NCBI GenBank assembly: GCA_947313765.1
Contig: CAMZNQ010000022.1
Location: 1 to 10,751, forward strand
DNA: 10,751 bases
Source of the DNA: an uncultured Sulfurovum sp.
GTDB taxonomy: Bacteria > Campylobacterota > Campylobacteria > Campylobacterales > Sulfurovaceae
Direction of reading: 5' to 3'
In this document: positions 1 to 6,928 of the stretch, piece after piece
Layout: each line of letters begins with the position of its first letter
Numbering within the stretch: position 1 is the stretch's first letter
Notes under the pieces: generated by a model
Seen by the model: the letters and a program-made list of their open reading frames with translations, nothing else
The model's database searches: none
What the model was told of the DNA's origin: nothing
Program-made: the position numbers and the translations under genes

Positions 1-1
1 A

Positions 2-679
2 GGTGCAGATGCAGAGTATAAAGCAGATAAGATTCGTTTTTCATCTTCAAAAGCAGTTCTTAAAGGGTATGGAGCAAGTGATAAAAGAGTAAGAGAGTTA
101 ATCAATAACTTTAAAATAGAAAAATCTATTCCAATAAAAGCATCTGTATCTGGTAAGATTTTAAAACTTAACGTAAAAGTAGGAGAGAGAGTTGAACCTA
201 CAAAAGCTTTTTTTGTAATTCAAGAGAGTGGAGCGTTATGGTTGGAGGCTGATATTCCACTAAAAGTAGCTAGAAACATTAAAGATAAAGAGAAGGTTAC
301 AATTGATTTTGGTGGAGATAGATTTAAGAGTACTGTTTTACTTCACTCTCCAATCATAAACAGTCAAAATCAGACACAAAAGATACGATTTTCACTACCA
401 AGAAAATTAAAATTTTTAACAGGACAAAAAGAGATAGCCAATATATCTATTGGTAAAAAAACTCTTCTCTTACCTAAAAAATCTGTCATATCCTTAGATG
501 GTAAAGAGTCTATCTTTATCGAAAAAGATGGTGGTTATGAGCCATTTAAAGTAGACATCATAGCAGAAGATAAAAGCTCATATTTTATTAAGCCAAAAGA
601 TGAGTTAAAGAGAACCTCTATTGTGGTAAATTCTGTAGCAATATTAAAGAGTATGCTAGAGGGAGAAGGAGATGAATAG
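2..679 (+). CDS. RND metal-efflux periplasmic adaptor (membrane fusion protein), 3' part
   Basis: C-terminal 225 residues of a CusB/CzcB-type adaptor, which links an inner-membrane RND pump to an outer-membrane channel in the periplasm. The frame is open from base 2, so the gene begins left of the window. A TTG at 242 lies inside the conserved stretch ALWLEADIP and is not the start. The visible order is the end of a helical hairpin, the second half of the lipoyl-like barrel-sandwich (PIKASVSGKILKL, VKVGERVEP), the beta-barrel from LWLEADIP onward, and a membrane-proximal domain to the stop. Its last codons overlap the pump gene by 8 bases, so the two are surely co-translated. The family call is good. 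The metal cannot be told from this part, since any N-terminal metal-binding region is missing. Confidence 0.88.
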   Translation, partial: GADAEYKADKIRFSSSKAVLKGYGASDKRVRELINNFKIEKSIPIKASVSGKILKLNVKVGERVEPTKAFFVIQESGALWLEADIPLKVARNIKDKEKVTIDFGGDRFKSTVLLHSPIINSQNQTQKIRFSLPRKLKFLTGQKEIANISIGKKTLLLPKKSVISLDGKESIFIEKDGGYEPFKVDIIAEDKSSYFIKPKDELKRTSIVVNSVAILKSMLEGEGDE

Positions 680-3600
680 CATAATTAGCTCTGCTCTATC
701 TCAACGTATATTTATTGTGATTTTAGCACTAACAATATTAGGATTTGGAATTAAATCTTACCAAGAGATACCCGTAGATGCTTTTCCTGATATATCTCCT
801 GTTCAAGTTAAGATTATTATGAAATCAAATGGTATGACCCCATCAGAGATAGAGTCCCAAATTGTAATTCCTGTGGAGTTAAGCATGTCTGGGATTCCAC
901 ATAAAAACATGATGCGTTCTGTTGCAAAATATGGACTTTGTGATATTACTATTGATTTTGATGATGGCACAGATATATACTGGGCAAGACAACAAGTTAA
1001 TGAGAGGTTAAATGAGATAAAAGATGAACTACCCTCAAACCTAGAGGGTGGATTAGCACCAATATCAACACCTTTAAGTGATATTTTAATGTTTACTATT
1101 GAATCAAAGAGATTAACACTTACAGAAAAAAGAACCATTTTAGATTGGGTAATATCTCCAAGAATTCGTGCTGTATCTGGAGTAGCAGAGGTTAATGCTT
1201 TAGGAGGTAAAGTTAAAACCTATGAGATTGTTCCAAATACTAACTCTATGCAGAGTTTAGGAATTACGCTAGAAGATATTTTGGATACTCTTGAAAAAAA
1301 TAATCAAAATGGTGGAGCAGGTAGAGTTACACAAGGTGTAGAAAACATTCTAGTACGAAGTATTGGTAAATTAAACAAAATGGAAGATATACGCTCTCTT
1401 CCTATAATCAAAAAAGATGATAGAATCATTACCATAAATGATATTGCAACTGTAAAATTAGGCTATATAACTCGTGCTGGTTTTGTAACAAAAGATGGGA
1501 AAGGAGAGGCTGTTCAGGGATTAGTATTGGGTCTAAAGGGTGCAAATGTTGGTAAGGTACTAGATAGAGTAAAAGCAGAACTAAAAACTATTGAGCCAAT
1601 GCTTCCAAAAGATACAAAAATTGATATATTTTACGATAGAACAGAGCTTGTAAATCTTGCAACAGATACAGTAAAAAAAGCTCTAGTAGAGGCTATTATA
1701 TTAATCTTTATTATCTTACTTCTTATGCTTGGAAATTTGGCATCTGCATTCTCTGTGGCTTTTATTTTACCCTTTGCTCTTTTAATGAGTTTTATCGCAA
1801 TGCAATATTTTGGTCTAAGTGCAAACCTAATGAGTCTTGGAGGTCTAGCCATAGCAATTGGTATGTTGGTAGATTCTGCTGTTGTTATGGTTGAGCATAT
1901 AACAGCCGAATTGGGAAATCCTAAACATAGAAGAGAATCTAAAATTATTATAATTAAACACTCTGCCATAGATATGGCTCCCTCCATTATTACAGGTGTT
2001 TTAATTATTATTATTGTCTTTATGCCACTACTAACTCTACAAGGACTAGAGGGAAAACTCTTTGCACCTGTTGCACTAAGTATTGTATTTGCACTATTTA
2101 GTTCACTAATATTGGCATTGACGCTAATTCCTGTATTGAGTTCATTTATTCTATCTAAGCGACCAGATAAAGAGTCTCTTTTGGTAAAAATTCTCATAAA
2201 GGGGTACAGACCTCTCTTAAAAGGAGCTATTCGATTTTCTAAAACATTCATATTGATAGTTCTAATCATTTTTGGTTACTCTCTATATTTAGCCTCAAAA
2301 ACAGGTAGTACTTTTATGCCAACAATGGATGAGGGAAGCATCATTGTTGGTGTAGAGATGTTACCATCCATATCTCTTGAAGAGAGTCGTGAATTAAATT
2401 TAAAATTACAGAAAAAACTCTTGGCAGAAGTTCCAGAGATAGAGAAGATAATTGCAAGAACAGGAAGTGATGAGCTTGGACTAGACCCAATGAGTTTAAA
2501 TGATACCGATACTTTTCTAGTCTTAAAGCCTAAAAAAGAGTGGAGAGAACCATCAAAAGAGTTTGTTGTCAATGAGATTCGTAAAGTTCTTGATACTATG
2601 GTTGGCATAGAGGCTGGATTTACTCAACCCATAGAGATGAGAGTATCTGAAATGTTAACAGGTGTTAGAGGAGATTTAGCCATTGATATATTTGGAGAAG
2701 AGCCAGATGAACTAGAGAAGATAGCCACAGAGATAAAAAAGGTATTGGAAAATACAGAGGGAAGTGCAGATGTATATAAAAAAGCAAATGAGGGAGTTAG
2801 CTATTTTGAACTAACATTCAACAGAAAAAATATGACCTATTACGAAGTTAGTCAAGAGGAGATAGACCACTTTTTAACAACAATGGTTACAGGATTAAAA
2901 GTGGGGATAATCCAAGAGGGAATGAGACAGATTGATATTATGGTAAAGGGAGATAAAAAATTTCAAAACTCTCTATCTACCATAATGAATCTCTATTATC
3001 CACTTAAAAATGGTTCAAATATTGAGCTTAGTCGTTTAGTGTCATTTGCACAAAAAGATGGGCCAGTTCAGATAGAACATGAAAATGGATACCGAAAAAC
3101 AATCGTTCAGAGTAATGTTGAGGGTAGAGATTTGGTAAGCTTTGTAGATGAGGTTAAAGAGAAGATAGCAAAAGAGGTTAAACTACCTGCAGGATATTAT
3201 CTAAGTTATGGAGGAGAGTTCGAGAATCAACAGAGAGCATCTGCTAGATTACAACTTATTGTACCAATATCACTCTTTTTAGTATTTATGTTGCTATATA
3301 TCTCTTTTGGCTCTTTAGTTCAAGCCATTATTGTATTTTTAAATGTTCCACTTGCTCTTATTGGAGGCTTTGCTGGTCTATATTTTAGTGGAGAGTATCT
3401 ATCTGTTCCTGCCTCTGTTGGATTTATTGCTCTTCTTGGAATTGCAATGTTAAATGGTGTAGTTATGATGAACCACTTTAACAATCTTAGAGAACAAGGC
3501 TTAAAAATAAAAGATTTAGTAGTAGATGGGGCAGTTAAACGTCTTAGACCTGTTCTTATGACAGCAATGATTGCATCTTTTGGATTAATCCCCTTGATGT

Positions 3601-3740
3601 TTGCTACAGGACCTGGTTCAGAGATACAGCGACCATTGGCAATAGTTGTTATTTGGGGATTGGTTAGTGCTACAATACTTACCCTATTTATCTTACCAAT
3701 TCTTTATAAGATGGTATATAAAAGAGAGGATAATGAGTAA
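672..3740 (+). CDS. Heavy-metal efflux RND transporter, CusA/CzcA family
   Basis: Complete 1022-residue inner-membrane proton/metal antiporter of the HME-RND family, of normal length (about 1020-1070). TM1 is near residues 12-30, followed by a large periplasmic loop, a TM2-6 block near 335-495, TM7 near 523-540, a second periplasmic loop, and TM8-12 from about 860 to 1017. The TM4 signature GGLAIAIGMLVDSAVVMVE places D401 and E408 where the family's proton-relay acids sit. The position of the first Asp of CzcA (D402) is Ala395, as in copper/silver CusA. The periplasmic segment MRVSEMLTGVRGDLA instead resembles CzcA-type pumps, and by my alignment the CusA copper-site methionines are only partly kept (Met in PTMDEG present, the others Asp and Glu). 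Metal specificity is therefore unresolved. Start ATG 672 is preceded by purine-rich GAGGGAG and AAGGAG. Confidence 0.93.
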   Translation: MNSIISSALSQRIFIVILALTILGFGIKSYQEIPVDAFPDISPVQVKIIMKSNGMTPSEIESQIVIPVELSMSGIPHKNMMRSVAKYGLCDITIDFDDGTDIYWARQQVNERLNEIKDELPSNLEGGLAPISTPLSDILMFTIESKRLTLTEKRTILDWVISPRIRAVSGVAEVNALGGKVKTYEIVPNTNSMQSLGITLEDILDTLEKNNQNGGAGRVTQGVENILVRSIGKLNKMEDIRSLPIIKKDDRIITINDIATVKLGYITRAGFVTKDGKGEAVQGLVLGLKGANVGKVLDRVKAELKTIEPMLPKDTKIDIFYDRTELVNLATDTVKKALVEAIILIFIILLLMLGNLASAFSVAFILPFALLMSFIAMQYFGLSANLMSLGGLAIAIGMLVDSAVVMVEHITAELGNPKHRRESKIIIIKHSAIDMAPSIITGVLIIIIVFMPLLTLQGLEGKLFAPVALSIVFALFSSLILALTLIPVLSSFILSKRPDKESLLVKILIKGYRPLLKGAIRFSKTFILIVLIIFGYSLYLASKTGSTFMPTMDEGSIIVGVEMLPSISLEESRELNLKLQKKLLAEVPEIEKIIARTGSDELGLDPMSLNDTDTFLVLKPKKEWREPSKEFVVNEIRKVLDTMVGIEAGFTQPIEMRVSEMLTGVRGDLAIDIFGEEPDELEKIATEIKKVLENTEGSADVYKKANEGVSYFELTFNRKNMTYYEVSQEEIDHFLTTMVTGLKVGIIQEGMRQIDIMVKGDKKFQNSLSTIMNLYYPLKNGSNIELSRLVSFAQKDGPVQIEHENGYRKTIVQSNVEGRDLVSFVDEVKEKIAKEVKLPAGYYLSYGGEFENQQRASARLQLIVPISLFLVFMLLYISFGSLVQAIIVFLNVPLALIGGFAGLYFSGEYLSVPASVGFIALLGIAMLNGVVMMNHFNNLREQGLKIKDLVVDGAVKRLRPVLMTAMIASFGLIPLMFATGPGSEIQRPLAIVVIWGLVSATILTLFILPILYKMVYKREDNE

Positions 3741-3804
3741 AATATGGTGAAAACTATCAGCTACATATCGGATATTAATATCTATGCTTTTAAGGAGTTT
3801 TAGT

Positions 3805-3830
3805 AGGGTGTAGTCACTGACTACACTTTT
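3805..3830 (+). terminator. Probable rho-independent terminator of the RND operon
   Basis: A perfect inverted repeat, GTGTAGTCA (3808-3816) and TGACTACAC (3818-3826), is separated by one base. It can be extended by two G-U pairs and one A-U pair, and is followed by TTTT at 3827-3830 and an AT-rich stretch. The T tract is on the + strand only, so it best serves the RND operon. Read from the minus strand the hairpin is followed by CCCTAC, which is a poor terminator for the nap operon, although the stem could still protect that transcript's 3' end. Confidence 0.65.
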
Positions 3831-3845
3831 CACATAACTTATTTA

Positions 3846-4439
3846 TTATAAAACTTGAATAACATCATCAATAGAGTTAGATATTCGTCTTACTCTATCT
3901 TGCCAAAGTTCTCCAAACGCTATTTTATCTTCTGCTGTTGCCATCCCTTTCATGATTTTTCCCATAAGCTCTTGCTGTTTTGGCTCTGCACCTACCGAGC
4001 TTGGGTCATAGCTAACCTCTACGCTCTTTTTGGTATCGACTCTTGTAAATTTAACAGATGAAGTTATGGGGCTATTGAACTCCATGAGATTATCTCTTGC
4101 AAAATTACCATTGATACCTTTAAATCCAAGATGTTCTGTTGCTCCTGTAATTTGAGTAACAACATTTGCAATGACACCTGCTACACCCTCTTTAGAATCC
4201 TCTTTGAACTCTACAAATATATTACCTCTCTTTGGCATCTCATTTGGATATAGAGCCTCTAACCCTTTTAGTGTTATGAGATATGCACCCATAACTGTAG
4301 GGCATGAGTGACCTGCTGATTTCACAACATCAAGATAGGCGAACTCAACCTCTCCATTTTCAAGTGTTCCTAAAAAGGCTGAAAGTGGGTCTTGTAGTTT
4401 TATGGTTGGTATATCTTTAAAAAAATCTGGATATTTCAT
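3846..4439 (-). CDS. FmdE-like protein, last gene of the nap operon
   Basis: 197 residues, no signal peptide or membrane segment, so probably cytoplasmic. Residues 43-51 (GHSCPTVMG, followed by AY) match the metal-binding GHxCPG signature of the FmdE family, named after subunit E of the molybdenum/tungsten formylmethanofuran dehydrogenase. Downstream, VIANVVTQITGAT aligns in spacing with the family's usual CxVDAIQxxTGxT segment but lacks the Cys and Asp. The C-terminal Cys-rich zinc ribbon of some FmdE proteins is also absent. It lies 20 bases after the preceding gene, with AAGGAA six bases before the ATG, so it is probably the distal gene of the nap transcript. A link to molybdenum or haem handling for NapA is only inference from position and family name. 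Fold assignment is moderately sure; function is unknown. Confidence 0.7.
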   Translation of the reverse strand: MKYPDFFKDIPTIKLQDPLSAFLGTLENGEVEFAYLDVVKSAGHSCPTVMGAYLITLKGLEALYPNEMPKRGNIFVEFKEDSKEGVAGVIANVVTQITGATEHLGFKGINGNFARDNLMEFNSPITSSVKFTRVDTKKSVEVSYDPSSVGAEPKQQELMGKIMKGMATAEDKIAFGELWQDRVRRISNSIDDVIQVL

Positions 4440-4459
4440 CTATTATTCCTTGTTTAAAA

Positions 4460-4738
4460 TTAAGCCTCATTGGCTCTAATGCTCTCTTGTTCTGCCTCAT
4501 AGGCGTTCATCTGCATTCTTACCTCGTTTATCTGTTCAGGGGTTACATTTTCATCACTTGACCATGCTACTTCAACTTCTTCATAATCTTTTCCCATCTC
4601 TTCAACCTTTTGAGCATACTCAAAAACATCTAAACAGATAACTCTACTCTCTGGAGTTTCATCTTTTGATGTATCAAATAGTTCAATATACCATTTTCCT
4701 AAAGGATTACTTTTAATAACAGATTCAATCATAACCAC
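4460..4738 (-). CDS. Conserved-looking small protein of unknown function after napD
   Basis: 92 residues; I do not recognise the family. It is soluble and acidic, with no signal peptide. The N-terminal half (PLGKWYIELFDTS, SRVICLDVFEYAQKVEEM) looks like a small alpha/beta domain, and the C-terminal third is a charged helix rich in Glu, Gln and Asn. GTG at 4738 shares its first base with the napD stop (TAGTG), with GGAAAGAG six bases upstream. An ATG two codons inside (4732-4730) is the alternative start. Tight coupling to napD and placement before the FmdE-like gene suggest a role linked to nitrate reductase assembly, but nothing in the sequence proves it. Confidence 0.75.
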   Translation of the reverse strand: MVMIESVIKSNPLGKWYIELFDTSKDETPESRVICLDVFEYAQKVEEMGKDYEEVEVAWSSDENVTPEQINEVRMQMNAYEAEQESIRANEA

Positions 4739-5103
4739 TACAGACTCTTTCCGTAAATATCTTTTTTCTTTAAATCTCCATGATAGACAATATCTTTTAC
4801 ATCAATCGTATCATCATTAAGCATTGAGGGAACAGGGTCGGCAAACTCTAGTTTATCTCTCTCCTCATTTAACTCCTCTTGGTAGGTCATCATCATATCG
4901 GCAGCCATCACCTTTGGGGTTTGTTGAATCTTAATAAGCTTCTCTATCTCCTCTTCAACACCTTTTCCCTCTATGGTCAAGATGATTTTACCCTTTTTTT
5001 TGTCATGCAGATGATAATCTACATAATCCTCATTTTTAAAATGCTCTACTAGCCCATCTATATTTTCTGACATCGCTTGTACGACAATACTTGATACATT
5101 CAT
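4738..5103 (-). CDS. napD: Periplasmic nitrate reductase maturation chaperone NapD
   Basis: 121 residues. In the known family NapD is a small cytoplasmic ferredoxin-fold protein that binds the NapA Tat signal peptide and proofreads it before export. The N-terminus MNVSSIVVQ is the typical first beta strand of NapD, and the following segment to about residue 80 has the expected beta-alpha-beta-beta-alpha-beta pattern. The C-terminal 40 residues form an acidic, lysine-rich tail that makes it somewhat longer than the enterobacterial protein (about 90). Its ribosome site AGGAG (5113-5117) overlaps the napL stop codon, nine bases before ATG, so it is part of the same operon. The overall similarity is modest, as usual for NapD, but the place after napL supports the call. 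Confidence 0.88.
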   Translation of the reverse strand: MNVSSIVVQAMSENIDGLVEHFKNEDYVDYHLHDKKKGKIILTIEGKGVEEEIEKLIKIQQTPKVMAADMMMTYQEELNEERDKLEFADPVPSMLNDDTIDVKDIVYHGDLKKKDIYGKSL

Positions 5104-5115
5104 AACGCTTAACTC

Positions 5116-6075
5116 CTATTTCTTATTTAAATTCCAAACCATGATGCTACTGTCATCACTGGCTGAATAGATTATATCTTCATCTTTAAAGATTATAACA
5201 TTTAGTGTACTCTTTTGCCCTTTGAGTAGGTGGGTTTTAGACTTTGAAAGGGTATCATATATGGATATGTTATTTTTCTCATCCATTGAGAATGCTACTC
5301 TTTTGGCACTTGGGCTAAGTGCTGTACCGTAGATAAGAAAATTACCTTTAATATAGCTACCTTTGCCTGTTGTTGCATCATAGATTGAGCCTCTTTGGTC
5401 TTGTCCTGCTCCAGAGATAGTGTTGCTTTTAAAATCTACTCTATATACATTATCTACATTCTGTCCCTTTAACTCTTTTAACACTTTTCCACTCTTCACA
5501 TCAACAAGATTTAAAACACCACTTTCACACGAGAAGACCACTTGGGTTCTCTTCTCATTGAGTGCAAAATCTGAAAATTTAGACTCACTCAACTGAACTC
5601 TATATATCTCTTTTTTATGCTTAATGTCAAATAGTGCCACCTCATTACTAAGGTAGCCTAGTAAAATATGCTCTCTATCAACAAAACGAGCCTTAATAAT
5701 GGCTCTTTTATCTTTAGCTGTTAATAGTTGCGTTAAGTTGCTCTCATAGAGATAGAGGTTGGAGTATCCACCCTTTCCACTATCACTTAATATTAGGTAT
5801 CTAGCATCAATGGTATCGGTACTCATTACTCTAGCAGGAATAGTATCTCCCATAAAATCTTTTACATCAGGGATTATAATCTCTTCGACTTTTGTATTGT
5901 TTTTTTCAATATCAAATACCTCAATATGCCCCTCATCAGTAGCAACGACAAGATGATTGTCTCTTAAAACCATATCTTTTGCTGTTCCATTTATCTCAAT
6001 GGTATCCATAGGCTCTAGGGTGGTAGTGGCGTATGAGAGTAGTGTGGTTATGATGAGTAGAAAAATCTTTTTCAC
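5116..6075 (-). CDS. napL: NapL, periplasmic WD40-like beta-propeller accessory protein
   Basis: 319 residues with a Sec-type signal peptide (MKKIFLLIITTLLSYA, cleavage probably near residue 16), so periplasmic. The rest consists of WD40-like repeats: the first blade has HLVVATDEGHIEVFDIE, and the last has IIYSASDDSSIMVWNLNKK at the extreme C-terminus. NapL is characteristic of campylobacterial nap clusters. In Wolinella it is reported to assist NapA maturation, but its molecular action is not established. There are no cysteine or haem motifs, so it is not an electron carrier. It starts with GTG at 6075, overlapping the upstream stop by four bases (GTGA), with GAGGAG five bases before. The propeller call is firm; the name rests on context (napF side, before napD). 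Confidence 0.88.
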   Translation of the reverse strand: MKKIFLLIITTLLSYATTTLEPMDTIEINGTAKDMVLRDNHLVVATDEGHIEVFDIEKNNTKVEEIIIPDVKDFMGDTIPARVMSTDTIDARYLILSDSGKGGYSNLYLYESNLTQLLTAKDKRAIIKARFVDREHILLGYLSNEVALFDIKHKKEIYRVQLSESKFSDFALNEKRTQVVFSCESGVLNLVDVKSGKVLKELKGQNVDNVYRVDFKSNTISGAGQDQRGSIYDATTGKGSYIKGNFLIYGTALSPSAKRVAFSMDEKNNISIYDTLSKSKTHLLKGQKSTLNVIIFKDEDIIYSASDDSSIMVWNLNKK

Positions 6076-6410
6076 ACAATCTCCTCAACTAAATTTAAAA
6101 TAAGTTTAACTATTTCAGCTTCAGTAAGTTCACTCTTTGCTCCATATAAATCCTCTTCACTAATGATGAAGTTGGTAAAGGCACTATTTTTACTTAGTCT
6201 ATTGTTAAACTCCATCATCTTCTCTTCTCCTAAAACCTTTTGAATAGGTTCAGCGACATAGATAACAAAGTTATACTCCTCAAAGTTAAACTCAAACTCC
6301 TCTGAATCATAATCTTCATAGTTCTCATCTACACTCAATAGGTGTCTTAACTCTACATCTCTATCTTCTAATCTATCAAATAGTTTTGGGTAGCTTTTAG
6401 CTAAACTCAA
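6072..6410 (-). CDS. Unrecognised acidic 112-residue protein between napF and napL
   Basis: I do not recognise this family. It is soluble, strongly acidic (a cluster of Asp, Glu and Tyr at about residues 26-46), and has no signal peptide, cysteine motif or membrane segment. Predicted character: helical N-terminus (SYPKLFDRLEDRD), a central strand (YNFVIYVAEP), and a C-terminal helix (TEAEIVKLILNLVEEIV). The start is TTG at 6410: its last two bases and the next A form the napF stop (TTGA), and AGGAG lies five bases upstream. Its end overlaps the napL GTG. This double translational coupling makes it a real operon gene. Wolinella napAGHBFLD has no gene in this slot, so it may be a lineage-specific cytoplasmic helper of NapF or NapA, which is inference only. 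Confidence 0.75.
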   Translation of the reverse strand: MSLAKSYPKLFDRLEDRDVELRHLLSVDENYEDYDSEEFEFNFEEYNFVIYVAEPIQKVLGEEKMMEFNNRLSKNSAFTNFIISEEDLYGAKSELTEAEIVKLILNLVEEIV

Positions 6411-6928
6411 ATGGTCTCCTTTAGTTTTAATACTCTATACTCTATCGCTTTGGTGGGGCATCTCCCCATACAAAATCCACAACCTGTACATCTATCTTCA
6501 TCAATTACGGGGTTAAACATTCCATTAAAGAGTATGGCATCATCTATGCAAGGCTCTTTACAGGAGTTACAGATAACACCATGGTGTGCAACACAACCCT
6601 CTATGTTTATGCGAAACATTGCATTTAACTTCTCTTCTCTTCCATGTTCCAATGAGAGTACATTAGCTTCACAAACATTAGCACACTCATCACAAAAAGT
6701 ACAACCACTTTTAGAGAAATCTAAAGAGGGTGTTCCATCTTCTAAAATAAAAATTATCTTCTCATCACAAGAAGCGACACAAGCTTTACTCTCACAACTT
6801 GGACACTCACTCTGAAAAGCAGACTCTCCAATAGCGTATGGTGGGCGAACCAGAAGAGGGTTACTCTCCTCATCGGTTCTATTGTGTGGTTTAACAAAAG
6901 ATTTAAAAAAATCTCTTCTACTTGCCAC
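6407..6928 (-). CDS. napF: Ferredoxin-type protein NapF
   Basis: 173 residues with four cysteine groups fit for [4Fe-4S] clusters: C42-C45-C50-C54, C76-C79-C82-C86, C112-C120-C123-C127 and C147-C150-C153-C157. The third group (CVAHHGVICNSCKEPC) is nearly the same as one in NapG. The N-terminus has RRDFFKS but no hydrophobic stretch behind it, so this is the usual Tat-like motif of cytoplasmic NapF rather than an export signal. The known role is cytoplasmic interaction with NapA during maturation or iron-sulfur loading; it is not needed for the catalytic electron route. It starts with GTG at 6928, sharing one base with the napB stop (TAGTG), with GAGGG nine bases upstream. Confidence 0.92.
   Translation of the reverse strand: MASRRDFFKSFVKPHNRTDEESNPLLVRPPYAIGESAFQSECPSCESKACVASCDEKIIFILEDGTPSLDFSKSGCTFCDECANVCEANVLSLEHGREEKLNAMFRINIEGCVAHHGVICNSCKEPCIDDAILFNGMFNPVIDEDRCTGCGFCMGRCPTKAIEYRVLKLKETI

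Noticed and set aside
242..679. Adaptor gene as a 145-residue protein starting at TTG 242
   Set aside because: The same frame is open to the left edge and encodes adaptor sequence upstream; the TTG lies in the middle of a conserved adaptor motif.
1631..2608. Long antisense reading frames opposite the RND pump gene
   Set aside because: They mirror the transmembrane coding sequence, show no domain, and conflict with a clearly real gene on the + strand.
3805..3830. Hairpin as a bidirectional terminator also ending the nap operon
   Set aside because: On the minus strand the stem is followed by CCCTAC rather than a T tract, so only the + strand use is supported.
3855..4061. + strand 68-codon frame opposite the FmdE-like gene
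   Set aside because: No recognisable protein features; the minus strand gene has a recognised motif, a ribosome site and operon spacing.
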